Shown: positions 23,270-34,669, counted from the stretch's first letter. The stretch: 64,000 bases of DNA from Perognathus longimembris pacificus (GCF_023159225.1 NC_063188.1:11677086-11741085); one strand, 5' to 3'. The notes: generated from the sequence alone by a model not told the origin. Numbers and translations are program-made.

Positions 23270-24135
23270 CTGAGTAGTTTAAGTGCTTTATACAGCATTT
23301 ACTGAGCACATACTATGCACTAGGCATGTGTGTGTTTGTCCCCTTTTCCTAACACCCCTAATAATGCTATTCAATCCACATCAATAGGCTCATTTCTTCT
23401 TTTAACTCATTTAACAAACACTGAATATCTACCTTAGTCTATCCAGTATTTGATGCTATAGATAAAATGACAACAATATACAAGCAGGCATTGTCTTTCC
23501 TGGAGGTTACAGTCGAGTTAGAGAAGTCAATGCTAAACGAGTAGAGACACAAATAATTAATTAGTTCTCATTGTGGCCATGCTACAGAAGAAATGCAAGG
23601 CACTGTAAGATCTGAGCAAAACCAGGCCCCCAAGTTGGTCCAGGATGAAGAATTAGGTGGCAAAGGAAAGGAATAATGAGAACAAGAGAATGGGAGGGTT
23701 AAGTGTAAATGGAAAGAGTTGGTGTGTTTGAGAAACTGCAAGAGTGGTGGGGCTGGAGCTTACTTAGTTTGATTGGCTAAGAGTGAATGGTAGAAGATAT
23801 ATTGGTTGGTGTTAGATCATGCTAAGTGAAATCAACAGTTATTTAAGTATTCATCTTTTTTAATTCAATGCAAAGATTTGCTTCAAGTAGTTAGTGATGT
23901 GATTAGATGTTTGCATAGAGAACGGAATGGAGTCAACTAAGTAAGGGTACAGTGTACAGTTATTAAGGCAGCCAATACACTTAAGTGTCTTCCAACCTGA
24001 GCTCTTCTTAACAAGTCATAAGCCCAAATTCTGGGATGTGCTTGTTTAAAAGATGTTTATTCATAGTGACTCTGTAAGCCAGAGTGAAGGGAAGAAGATG
24101 AATGAGAAGCTGTGAATATAGTCTAGGTAATAATA
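23270..24135 (+). mobile_element. ancient mammalian interspersed repeat, family unassigned
   Basis: 'tttactgagcacatactatg', a 'tgctatagataaaatgac' block, 'tgtgtttgagaaactgcaag' and 'gtagttagtgatgtgattag' occur in the same order as in 29930-34620. I recognise the consensus as a common old mammalian repeat but cannot name it with certainty. Heavily diverged. Confidence 0.5.
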
Positions 24136-24357
24136 AAGCAATTGATTACAGGTAAACAGTCGACTGAAACTAATACTAAAAGTATCAAGTGGAAACATGC
24201 AGGAGGATCTGGAAGTTTTCACAATGCCCAAGAAATTCCCAGTGACTTCCTGCTTTCAAGGCTGAAGTGTAACAGGAAATTGGGTTCTCTTCAGCGACTC
24301 CAGTGATCCATTAATGCTAACATCTCTGGGAGGCATCATGATTAGAGGCAATACAAA

Positions 24358-24365
24358 TGCGCGCG

Positions 24366-24400
<35 letters not shown>
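24358..24400. repeat. GC/CA alternating tract
   Basis: 'gcgcgcgcacgcgcgcac' runs into (CA)n. Alternating purine-pyrimidine DNA of this kind can adopt the Z form. Confidence 0.9.
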
Positions 24401-24404
24401 TACT

Positions 24405-24712
24405 TGGGAAGTTTACCTCTGAGGTTTGTATGAGTTTGCTAGAACTGTTATAAGAAAATAATGCACATTGGCTTTTTAAACAACCACAACATACTTTCTC
24501 ACAGTTCTGGAGGCTAGAAGTTGGAGATTAAGGTGTGGCTAGATTGATGTCCTCTCATTTCTTTGGCATGCAGATGGTTACTTTCCTTCTCTGTCCTCAC
24601 ACGTTCTTTTCTTTCTCCGTGTGTGCAAGTTTCCTCTTCTTATGGGGGACATTGGTTGGACTGAATTAAAGCCCACCAATAGGACCCCATGTAACTGAAA
24701 TACCTCTTTAAA
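24405..24712 (-). mobile_element. MaLR-like LTR relic (ERVL-MaLR type)
   Basis: 'tttctcacagttctggaggc', 'ttggcatgcagatggttac' and 'aaatacctctttaaagaccc' follow a known mammalian MaLR/MLT-like LTR read antisense. Only LTR-like sequence is visible; no viral gene. Confidence 0.6.
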
Positions 24713-25012
24713 GACCCTAGCTCAAGCCACACACTGGGATTGGGAGGATCATGGTTTGAGGCCAACCTCAGTCAATAAGTTCATAGGCCTCCTTCCCAAC
24801 CAAGGACTAGGTATGGTGGCGCACACCTTCATCCTAGTTATGACAGGAAGCCTAAGAAACGCTGGAGGGAGCCAAGGCACACAGTGCGGTCAGGAAATAA
24901 AGCCTTCTCTCAAAAAAGGCCAGTGGCATGGCTCAGTAGTAGTAGAATGACTGCCACACAACCAAGATGCTCTGAGTTCAAACCCCCATTCCACCAAAAT
25001 AAAAAGAGGTTC
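24713..25012 (+). mobile_element. diverged B1/tRNA-like composite SINE
   Basis: 'gtatggtggcgcacacc' (B1-like) is followed by 'agtggcatggctcagtag' and 'tgagttcaaaccccc' (tRNA-like). It interrupts or abuts the LTR relic. Confidence 0.6.
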
Positions 25013-27400
25013 TGGCTCAGTGTGGCTTCAATATAAGCATCTGAACATGATTCAGTCCATAAGCAAGACAAATACAACAATTGAAAAATAGAAAAAAAAA
25101 GAAATATCGACTGCCTTAACTACAGAAACTCATAATTAATTTGGCATACCTTTTTTTGAGAATGTGTTATGTGCTAGGTACTGGGTTTCTAAAAATGGAC
25201 AAAACATTGCTTAGGTCTTTTAAGAACCCAATGTCTAGTCCAGTAGAATTACATGGACAGTGAAGAAAATATAGAATATACTAAGGATACACAGGAAAAA
25301 ATTATGGTTTTGGAAAAGTTGAATAATGGGTGACAAAACATGCACAAAGGGAATAAGTTCTAGTTTTCTGCAGAATAGTGGGGTGCTATAGTTTAAAACA
25401 ACTTGTTATATATTTTACAAAGATCTAGAAGAGAATCATTTGAAGTCTCCAAATTTAAACAAATGATAAAATGCTAATTACCCTGATTTGATGAGACATT
25501 GAAATATCACATCAGACCCATTAATATGTACAATTAATGCATGCTAATCAAAAACAATGCAAAAGTACAAAGAACACAGAAATTCCCAATCAAGAACATA
25601 TTATATCCAGTTATTTGAAAGTACTTTGGAGGTGATTTTTAACAAATGGATTCGTTAATGCTATTAAAGCAGCTCACTACAAGCACTTTCACTGAAATGT
25701 GAAATAAGTAAAATAAATAAAAGGAAGCAAAACTGCTTTACAAGAAATATTCCAAGTCAGCACACTCGAAAAACTGTCACATGTGTTATTCTTTTCATCA
25801 CTTTCTCGCACATTATCTCATTAATTCCTTCAAAGAGCTAATTAAAAGTTTAAAATTCTTATTTTTCTAAAGAAACAATTATGTCTGAGATAGAAGCTTT
25901 CCCGGGCACAATGGTTTGGTGGCCACTGCTGGTAAGAAACCTCTTCCTACCACATTTGAACTATACTAGAGAAGTTAATACTTAAAGAAAATGCTAGACT
26001 CCTCATTTTAAGGGAAGAATAACTCATTTTGTGATAGATCACCCCCTAAGTTCTCCATTTTGTAAAGTTTGGGTTTTCATGCAGCAGTGTTCCTTTAAGA
26101 AACAGCCACCTATAGTTTAGAAGCCTTTCAGAAAACAAATTGTCCCTAGAAATTGGTCCTTACTACTTAAGTGACATGACTAAATAACCCAACACAACTC
26201 CTGGTCTTTCACAATAGTGATGCCAGCAGTGCACAGATTACACACTTAGTAAATGTATTTTAAATTTCCCCCTAGTTTTGCAAAATAATTAGCTACTAAC
26301 TGTATTATGATTTGTGGAATATTGACCTTTAAAAAAGTATATATAGCCACCTCATGGGTTATACCTAAGCTTTAAAAGGGCACCATTTTAATGCCTTCAT
26401 GAATCAGAATTCATGTAACACCATTAAATTCTCTAACCCTTTCAAAATGTCAGTTAATAATAAGCTTTATGGAATAAGCTATTTTCTCTCCTTTAGGTAA
26501 TCAAATAAGAATGGAAAGTAGAATCTATGGAGTTAGAAGGAAAACTGCATTCAGATGAATGTGTGTGCATATATTCCATCTGTAGGATGACCATGTTTTA
26601 AAGTGGCTATGTGAGTTGCATCCTCTTTATCCATAGAGCATCATGAAGAAACAGAAAGGCATTTTCAACACTAGACCATCAAAGCAAAAACATGTCAGAG
26701 GATTAATCAAAACTATCTATTAAAAAGATGAACTAGCTGTCACGTTTTCCAAACTTTAGTGTTTCTTCTTGTGCTAAGGCGGTGTCTCCTTTCTTCAAAA
26801 GATCTTGGTGTTGGCTTGATTTCAAGGCACTGATCTCCTTTATCACCAGTTTTGCTCTCTTTTGTCTCCTGCCATCCTTCTTATACAATGTGTGAGTATC
26901 TTTTGTAATGCTTGGAACAGAAGGTAGTTTACCATGACATCTATATAATTTTAATTGCAGGGTCCATGATTGGAGGATATCCCAACAACGTGTTTGCATA
27001 GTCATGTATTCGTGTAAAATTTGCAAAAGTAGACCATTTTGTGTTTTGTAATTTTTATCCTTAAAGACAAGATTTTTTTCTTGCTTACACATTTCTATAA
27101 TACTGAGACAAAGAGGAGTAAAGGGGGAGACTCTACAGATTCTGAACATCTGCTTTCTTCAACTCCTGTTTTAAAACAAGATACTCTTTCCAGAAAAGAA
27201 CTTGAGTAGCTCATGACATGCATTCCAACTTAGATGTGAAATTGAAAGAGAAACAAGCATTCTTCCTGTCCTGACTTTATCATCTTTAAATAAGAGGCAG
27301 TAGTGGGAAAGCACCATCTGACATTCATTTGGGTATATTTGGAAACAGATTGGTGCAGGGCTTTCCCATTCACTACCATTCATCACCTTGTAGCATGCAC
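25013..27400. other. unique sequence apart from one L1 tail
   Basis: No further element recognised. A 138-codon minus-strand frame at 26733-27149 has no family features and is within chance expectation for this A/T content, so it is not called. Confidence 0.4.
25483..25570 (+). mobile_element. L1M-like 3' terminus
   Basis: 'gaaatatcacatcagaccc' and 'aatatgtacaattaatgc' match the end seen at 16180-16290. Confidence 0.6.
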
Positions 27401-27408
27401 ACACATGA

Positions 27409-27436
27409 ACACACACACACACACACACACACACAG
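27409..27436. repeat. CA microsatellite
   Basis: About 13 CA units. Confidence 0.95.
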
Positions 27437-27612
27437 AATTAATAGTTTCCTGGCTGAAAATGACATCACAAATGAAGGAAATTCACTACTTAGTAGCATA
27501 CAGAAAGTATGCAATGCTTATTAAAAGAAGTAAAGGGTTTCTTCTTTGAGGTAACATCGATGTATTTCTATACTAGCATATAATTTTCTCTCTACACATG
27601 CAAAATGCAAGT

Positions 27613-27613
<1 letters not shown>

Positions 27614-27650
<37 letters not shown>
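27614..27650. repeat. CA microsatellite
   Basis: About 18 CA units, 180 bp after the previous CA tract. Confidence 0.95.
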
Positions 27651-27652
<2 letters not shown>

Positions 27653-27929
27653 CTTTTCTGTCAGCCACAGTTCAGCCAACTGGCATGGGCTTATTCAAAA
27701 CACTTCTGGCTGGGTGGCCATTTTCTGAATTGTGGCCAGTGTTCTTCCACTTCTTGGCTCAGTTTGTGTCTTCTATACTATTTCTTTACAGTTTTGGAAT
27801 AGAAAATAAATTCACAACAGAAAAAATAGTTTGCCAAACTTTCTCAGAAATACTCTAAGCATGAGACATCATCAACACAACATATCCAATTTTAGTTTCG
27901 CCTATAAAATCTTAACTTTCAAGCTGAAA

Positions 27930-28012
27930 GGATGCAGAAAGTGAATCAAAAGTGGTAAAGTGCCTGCCTAGCCAATGAAAAGCCCCTAAGTTCAAAGCCT
28001 AGAACAATAAAG
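27930..28012 (+). mobile_element. tRNA-like SINE fragment
   Basis: 'caaaagtggtaaagtgcctgc' trimmed to 'agtggtaaagtgcctgcc', and 'taagttcaaagcctag', keep A- and B-box-like blocks of an ID or right-monomer unit. Confidence 0.5.
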
Positions 28013-28725
28013 AAAATCTTGGCTTTCAGTATAGCATTCCAACTCCAGAGGTTGTAGGAGAATGTTTTTAAAGGACAGTGGAGAGACAAAAGTCAGCAAG
28101 ATATACCCAAGGTCCCCGATCTAAGATAATTTAGGAATTTTCTTTTACTTTACAATGGCACAGAACAATATTCATTCCATATATTGTACTTTGAATTTCA
28201 AAATTTGATCTCTGTGAGTCTGAGAAGTTCCTAGTCAGCCCTACAATTACAAGTAGAAACAACTAATACTCTACAACATAGTGTACAACATACTGCATTA
28301 TGAGTCTAGGATGTTTAAGAGGTCCAGAGAATACAATGTTTTTGCACTTTATATGATGTTTTCAATGTACAGTGGCTTCTTCAGGACAAAACCCCATCCT
28401 ATGTCATCTGTATATTCCATCCATCACATGGCAGTGACTCAATCATGAAGCTGAAACTCAGCAGCCTCTTCTTCCTAAGGAGTTTCTACTCTGTAGATTT
28501 TGATTTACTCTGATTTCTCTTCCAGGGATCAGCCAATCACATCCTTATTTCTTACAGCACTTTAGCAGAACATAGTGTACAAATGATGTTATTGTAGTTT
28601 GCTTCAAGTATCCGCTGAAACAGCAGACTGTCATTCGGTACTGAGTTTCTACTATTACATTTCTGATTATTTATAAATAGACAAACATATTTGTGTGTTT
28701 TGAATTTAAACACCATTTTTCTACA
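28013..28725. other. unique sequence
   Basis: No element or gene recognised. Confidence 0.4.
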
Positions 28726-28727
28726 AC

Positions 28728-29562
28728 TATTCTATGCCTCTATCAGAAAGAATGACATTGCCCCATTTGTAAGGAAATGGGAAGACTTGGAAAAAATCAT
28801 ACTAAGTGAAGTGAGCCAGACCCAAAGGAACATAAACTCTATGGTTTCCCTCATTGGTAATAATTAGTTCATGTCTAGGATAGTCCTAGAAGGCTGGGAG
28901 TGTGGCTTAGTGGGAGCGTGCTTGCCTAGCATGCATGAAGCCCTGAGTTCGATTCCTTAGCACCACATAAACAGAAAAAGCCAAAAGTGGTGCCGTGGCT
29001 CAAATAATAGAGTGCTCGACTTGAGCAAAAAGAAGCCAGGGACAGTGCTCAGGCCCAGAGTTCAAGCCCAAGGCCTGGCAAAAACCAACAACAACATAGG
29101 ATAGTCCTAGCAGAAGATCACAATAACTCCATAGCTATGTACATATGAACATATAAGATGATGCTAAGCAAGATGAACTCCAAGTTATGGAAATAAGTGG
29201 TTTATCATTGTTGTTGTTCTGTTCAAAATACCATGTGAAATCACGCATTTTTCTTTTGTCTTTCTTCCCCATGGTTTTATCCCTGATGTCACTGTAACTT
29301 GGTACCCTGGATATTGTATATATGTGTATTGGAACTAGGGAAGGGAAGGGGACTATCAAAATGGAGAGACAAAGAATAAAAGACAAACCAATGCACAGCA
29401 ATACTTACAAAACTATATGCTCTAAAACAACTGTAGAACTCAGAGGAGGAATCAGGGACGGGAGAAAGGAGGGAGAAAAATGAGGGAGGAGGTAACAAGT
29501 TGGATGCATGAAACTGTAACCCCTCTGTACATCACTTTGACAATAAATGAATCAATTCTTTA
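28728..29562 (+). mobile_element. 5'-truncated L1, ORF2 C-terminus and 3' UTR
   Basis: The start translates as the L1 ORF2p C-terminal end ([16 protein letters not shown] stretch and 'SEVSQTQRN' motif), frame-broken. The 3' UTR has a polypurine tract (29440-29490) and the standard terminus 'ccctctgtacatcactttg'. The body is split at 28889/29097 by a SINE. Confidence 0.85.
28890..29096 (+). mobile_element. IDL-Geo-type SINE, copy 8 (older form)
   Basis: Inserted inside the L1 above. Perfect 14-bp duplications 'taggatagtcctag' at 28876-28889 and 29097-29110. The left half keeps the more ID-like 'gcttgcctagcatgcatg'. Confidence 0.93.
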
Positions 29563-29569
29563 AAAGATA

Positions 29570-29700
29570 ACAATAGAATGGTAAAATAAGTGACATTGAC
29601 CAAGGTCCATTTTCATAAACTGCTTTGATGAATGGCAACTACTTTATGCAACTATTTAAATATAATAAATATATATAATAAAAATAGATATATAAAATGG
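29570..29700 (+). mobile_element. L1 3' end, second tail type
   Basis: 'agtgacattgaccaaggtcc' and 'gaatggcaactactttatgc' match the tail at 11260-11370. Confidence 0.55.
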
Positions 29701-29929
29701 ACAAAGATAATAATAAAATGGTGACAACTAATGACCAATGAAGAATGTTTAAAGAGAGGAAGGAACGTCATTTCTATGCTGCCTTTTTATCTTGATTTCT
29801 AAAGCACATATACTTTAGAAAGGTTTAGAGTGAACAACCATATCATTTAAACTTGACTAAGAAATTATGGCATACAATATTATTTCTAGATACAATTAGG
29901 TTATTGACCTTTAGATAATATCTGTAGTC

Positions 29930-30261
29930 AGCCAGTAAATGTGTATTGAGCATTTATGATGAGCCAGGTACTACAGTAATCACTGAGAATGTGCTACTGA
30001 AGAGGATACAGTCCTTGAAATTAAGGATGAGAATTTTAAAGCCACTGGTATAAAAATAACCATACTTATTCAGTGCTACATGTGAACATGGGAGTTAATG
30101 CCCCATGGTACTATGGGAGCATAAAAAGTGCCTAATAGTCTCAAGCCACCAGGAAGGAATGACTTTAAACAGAAATTTGGAAGAACATTCAATCTCCAGG
30201 AAAAAGAAAGAGGAATAATAGAAAAAAGGTAGCTTACTCAAAGGATGTGAAAAGAACTTAG
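29930..30261 (+). mobile_element. ancient mammalian repeat, segment 1
   Basis: 'gtgtattgagcatttatgat' to 'catggtactatgggagcat' is the same family as 23270-24135. The element continues after the L1 insertion at 31955. Confidence 0.5.
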
Positions 30262-30275
30262 GAAGAAAGGATGGG

Positions 30276-31954
30276 CTGTGATGAACATAGTTGTGCTGGT
30301 GGCTTTAGTGTGGTCTTGCTTGCAGTAGGGCTGCTGGGTCAGGAGGGAGCTCTATGTTTAGCCTCCTGAGGAATCTCCATACTGCTTTCCAGAGTGGTTG
30401 AACAAGTTTATACTCCCACCAACAATGAAGTAGGGTTCCCTTTTTGCCACATCCATTCCAGCATTTGTTATTATTAGTTTTCCTGATAATGGACATCCTT
30501 ATTGGGATGAGGTGGAATGTCAGTGTAGTTTTGATTTGCATTTCTTTTATGGCCAATGAAGTAGAGCACTTCTTCAGGTGTCTCTTGACCATTCTCATTT
30601 CCTCTTCAGAGAAGTCTCTTTTTAGGTCTTTAGATCACTCATTGAGGGGGGCCGTTGGTTCTTTGAGGATTTGTGTAGGAGGAATTTAATTTTTTGTGTT
30701 CTATGTATATTTTAGATATAAGGCCTTTGTCTGTTGTATGGCTGGTAAAGATCTTCTCCCAATCTGTGAGCTTTCTGTTTATCTTGCAAGCTATATCCTT
30801 TGCAGTGCAGAAGTTCTATAGTTTGATGCAACCCCATTTGCCCAACCTTTGTTTGACTTCTTGTGTTTCTGGGCCTTTATTAAGAAAGTTTTTTTTGTTT
30901 TTTGTTTTTTTTTTTTATTAAGAAAGTTTTGTCCTGTGCCAAGGATCCCAAGTATTTCTCCTATTCCTTCTCAAGGTCTTTGATCCATTTGGAATTGATT
31001 TTGGTGCAGGTTGATATATAAGGATCTAGTTTTAGTTTGTTACAGGTGTTGAATCAGGTTTGCCAGCACCATTTGTTGAAGAGGCTATCTTTCTTCCATC
31101 CTATTTCTTAGCTCCTTTATCAAAGATTAAGTAGCCATAGATCTGTGGATTCATTTCTGGGTCTTCAGTTATATTCCATTGGTCCTCAGACCTGTTCTTG
31201 TGATGATACCAAGCTATTTTTATTACTATAGCTTTTTAAAACAGCTTGAAATTTGGTATTGAAATTCCTCCATCACTGTTCTTTCTACTTATAACTGTTT
31301 TTGCTATCAAGGAAATGTGGTATACAATGGATTTCTATGCCTGTATCAGAAAGAATGACACTACCTCATTCATAAGGAAATGGAAGGACTTGGAAAAAAT
31401 CATACTAAGTGAAGTGAGCCAGACCCAAAGAAACATGGACTCTATGGTTTCACTCACAGAGAATAATTACACATCTAGGATAGTCCTAGCAGAAGATCAC
31501 AATAGCTCAAAAGCTATGACCATATGAACACATAAAATGATGCTAAGCAAAATAAACTTCAAATTATGAAAACAGTGGTATATCACTGTGGTAGATATTT
31601 GCAACATGCCATGTAAAACTGTGCCCTTTTTTCATATTCCCTTCCCGTGGTTTTACCCGATTCACTGTATCTGACTTTAGTACCTTGGATATTGTATATA
31701 GATGTACTGGAGCTAGGGAAGGGAAAGAGAATGCCAAAACCAAGAGACAAAGGATAAAAAGACAAACCAATGCAAGGGAAATACTAACAAAACTATATGG
31801 TATAAACCAACTGTACAACTCATGGGGGGGAAGGGAAAGGGGAGGGATGAGGCAGGGGAAAATGAGGAAGGAGGTAACAAGTTGGATAAAAATGTACTCA
31901 CTCCCTTATATATGAAACTGTAACCCCTTTGTACATCACTGACAATAAAAAAAA
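30276..31954 (+). mobile_element. twin-primed L1 with inverted 5' segment
   Basis: 30276 to about 31305 reads as antisense L1 ORF2. From about 31310 the same element continues in sense orientation with the ORF2 C-terminus ('KEMWYTMDFYA' and '[13 protein letters not shown]' are readable), the 3' UTR with a G-rich tract (31820-31870), and the terminus and A-tail near 31950. Duplications 'gaagaaaggatggg' (30262-30275) and 'gaagaaagggtggg' (31955-31968) bound the whole, so it is one insertion. Compared with the copy at 43133-44728, about 70 bp are missing at the inversion point, as expected for twin priming. Neither part is an intact ORF2. Confidence 0.85.
30893..30914 (-). mobile_element. tail-only insertion inside the L1
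   Basis: A T-rich block is flanked by copies of 'ttattaagaaagtttt' (30877-30892 and 30915-30930). The L1 copy at 43133-44728 lacks both block and duplication at the equivalent place. It looks like a retroinsertion of little more than a poly(A) tail on the minus strand. Confidence 0.6.
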
Positions 31955-31968
31955 GAAGAAAGGGTGGG

Positions 31969-32250
31969 GATTTGTTTACATAAAAAAGAAGAGATGTTAA
32001 GGAATTTGGATTCTATCATGAAGATAGTGATAAGTCATTGGATAGCTTTCATCAAACGTGCTAAATCTACTTCCATTTTTAGAAATATTTTCTAGGTACA
32101 ATGTGAAATATCGATTGGTAGGGGGCCAGCATAGAGGCAGAGTAATCAGCAAAAAGACAATTGGTGTAGTTCATGTAAGAAATGGAGGTGGCCTAAACCA
32201 AAAGCATTGAAGCATAGGATAAAAAGAAGTATAGAAATTAGAGAGAGGTC
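31969..32250 (+). mobile_element. ancient mammalian repeat, segment 2
   Basis: 'ttaaggaatttggattctat' and 'aagtcattggatagctttc' continue segment 1 across the L1. Confidence 0.5.
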
Positions 32251-32254
32251 TTGG

Positions 32255-32493
32255 TCCATTTGAACTACTGTAACAAAATGCCAGAAAGTAAGAAGTTTCA
32301 AAAAAACAGAAGTTTCTTTACCTCAGTGGTAGAGACTGGGAAGGGCCAGCAGATGTAGTATCTGGTGGAGATTTTTCCTTGCTCACATAAGAGGCTTTTT
32401 CACTGTGTCCTCAGATGGTGGAAAAGAGCAAGGCCTGAGGCCTGTTTGAAGGCTCTGTCCTCATAACCTGGCCACAGTCCAAAGGCCCCACTG
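32255..32493 (-). mobile_element. MaLR-like LTR relic, part 1
   Basis: 'tactgtaacaaaatgccag', 'cactgtgtcctcagatggtg' and 'ccaaaggccccactgcc' follow the antisense MaLR/MLT-like LTR. It is split by the next L1. No viral gene is present. Confidence 0.6.
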
Positions 32494-32512
32494 CCAAACT
32501 CTATTCTCTTTT

Positions 32513-33335
32513 ATAAATTTTTATCTTTTTTGAAAAGGTAATGAGCAGGGGTGTTACAGTCACATAAGTAACAATTACATTTGTTTTTAAACAATGTTAC
32601 CACATCTTTCATTTTCTCCCACTTACCCCTCCTTACTCCCCTCCACCAAGTTGTAAGGTTGATATCCAACCTATTATTAAATACCATTGTTGTATTAGTT
32701 TTGTCCTTTGACCTGCTGTTTCTGTGATTCCCTTCCCCTTCCCCTGGTCAAATAATCTTATATACAGGACACACAGCACAGAAATATAAGAGAACTGACA
32801 GAAAATAAATAAAACTAAAAATTAAATAGAAAACTACATACAGTATATAATAAGAACCTCTTGTTTCCATATCTTGAAGTTCATATTGGTACACTTCATT
32901 ATGTATGGTCCTATGTATTAAGCAATTAGGTTGGTGAGATCCCCTGTTAAGACTATCATAAACCTATTCTATCTCTTACAAATGAGGGAAATTATGCAAC
33001 CTACCTTTCTTTGGGTTTGACTTACTTCAGTTAATATAAGTTTTCCAGGATTTTCTTATGAATGGGACAATGTCATAGAACTCCATTGTGTATATATACC
33101 ACATCTTCTTGATCCATTCATCTACTGAGGGGCACCTGGGTTGATTCCATATTTTCAATAAGGTAAACAATACTGCAATGAACATGGTTGTGCTGGTAAC
33201 TTTAGTATAGCCTTGTCTGTAGACATTTGGGTAAATGTCCACAAGTAGGATTGCTGTGTCATAGTGGAGCTCTATGTTTAGTCTTTTTAATTTTTTTTAT
33301 TTTTTTATGTTTAGTCTTTTAAGGACCTCCACAGA
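32513..33335 (-). mobile_element. older 5'-truncated L1, antisense
   Basis: The 3' terminus lies at the left ('gtgttacagtcacataag'). ORF2 C-terminal coding sequence lies at 33027-33242 on the minus strand, where '[19 protein letters not shown]' is readable before frame breaks. Imperfect duplications ('ccaaactctattctctttt' at 32494-32512; 'ccaaactcttctttt' at 33336-33350) bound it. Same subfamily as 40840-41430 and 63450-64000. Confidence 0.8.
33288..33305 (-). mobile_element. tail-only insertion inside the L1
   Basis: An 18-bp T-rich block is flanked by perfect 15-bp copies of 'tatgtttagtctttt' (33273-33287 and 33306-33320). Same kind of event as at 30893. Confidence 0.6.
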
Positions 33336-33350
33336 CCAAACTCTTCTTTT

Positions 33351-33408
33351 GGTGAGTAGTTTCAATATATGAATTTTGGGAGACACAGACAATCAGACTA
33401 TCATAATG
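33351..33408 (-). mobile_element. MaLR-like LTR relic, part 2
   Basis: 'caatatatgaattttgggag' is the outer end of the LTR begun at 32255. Confidence 0.55.
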
Positions 33409-33444
33409 ATCATGAAGGAAGGCATTAATGACAGTGGCAAATGT

Positions 33445-33640
33445 GACATTAAAGACAATAATAAGTGTTTACTTTGTCTCATGTTCTGTACCACTTACTG
33501 TACCTGCATCATTTCACTTGATCCACATGACAAATCCATGAGTTGGCTACTGAACTGAATAGGAAAATGAAACTCAGAGGGTTTAAGTAAGTTACCCATG
33601 GTCCTTTGACTAGGAAACTTTTGCTCCTAATCACAATCTT
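33445..33640 (+). mobile_element. MIR SINE
   Basis: 'tactttgtctcatgttctg', 'aggaaaatgaaactcagag' and 'taagtaagttacccatggtc' follow the MIR core and 3' part. Confidence 0.65.
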
Positions 33641-33649
33641 CCATTCCCT

Positions 33650-34620
33650 CTTCAGATAAAAATATAGTTGTTTTTGAAATGATTGGTAAATGCTGAGAAA
33701 GGGGAGAAACAGTTCTGACTCAAGCTTCCTAGTGTAAGCAATGGGAAGAATGGAAGTTTGGGAGAAAATTGTGGAACTCTGCTGAGTTGGTATCTAATAT
33801 TCACGGTGAATTATTAGCAGATAGATAAGTACACTTAGCTAAATGGGCCTGAAACTCAATACATCCAAGGAAGATAAAAATTTGAAGAACTACCAGTTAT
33901 GGGAGTAGAAGAGGTTACTCTAAGAGGGTATGTATAATGAGAAATAGACCTAAAGAGATTTCTGAGGAACACAGATATATGGTAGAAGCTAAAGGAACAG
34001 GACTGTCCATAGGCAAGAAAGAAGAACAGATGAAGGAAAAAACCCAGAGAGAGGGGTACCCTGAAAGCCTGGAGAAAGAGAATTACCAGAAGAAAGTGGT
34101 CAAAAATGATTGATGCTTCAAAGAGATCCAGTACTATACACTTCAACAATATCCATGGGCTTTCCTGACAATGAGGTTGTTTGTGCCCTTCATGAGAGCA
34201 TGTTTAATGGGGATCTTAGAGGTGAGAAGACGACTGAGGGTGGAGAGAGCTCCAAGGAGAGGTCCTTGCGAATGAGGAGAAGAAGTTAAAAATGTAGTAC
34301 GTAGAAAGGTGACACTGGGCCAAAATAACTGCTTATTGATTTGATTGTTTTCGAGACTTGAATGAATTCATGGTTAGCTGCTCCTGAACCAAGTGCAAAA
34401 AGGAAGGTGAAAGGCAGATGCAATCGGTGGCTGAATGAGAAGATGAAGAGAAGGACAATCAGTAAGATGAAGTCAAGAGATAGTGCTTTGCCATCACAGA
34501 GCAGGCACAGGTGATGTAGGAAGCATAGGTGTCTTAGGAAACACTTATCTCCTATAATTTTGGAGTCCAAGAAATCCAGGGTCAAGGTTGGCAGATTTGG
34601 AGTTTACTGAAGGCATTCAT
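33650..34620 (+). mobile_element. ancient mammalian repeat, segment 3
   Basis: 'aagtggtcaaaaatgattga', 'tgcttcaaagagatccag' and 'gagaggtccttgcgaatgag' continue the family of 29930 and 31969. Diverged; its short open frames are not genes. Confidence 0.4.
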
Positions 34621-34669
34621 TATATTTATAAGTAGTATGTCCTCTGACATAGCCTTTCTTTGAGGAGTA

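Noticed and set aside
24405..24712. Endogenous retrovirus with genes
   Set aside because: Only LTR-like MaLR sequence is visible here and at 32255 and 36675. No viral coding region is present.
26733..27149. 138-codon minus-strand frame
   Set aside because: Roughly one frame of this length is expected by chance in a 64-kb A/T-rich window, and no family features are visible.
28890..29096. Functional tRNA gene
   Set aside because: The A- and B-box-like motifs belong to dimeric SINE copies with A-tails and target duplications, not to a foldable tRNA.
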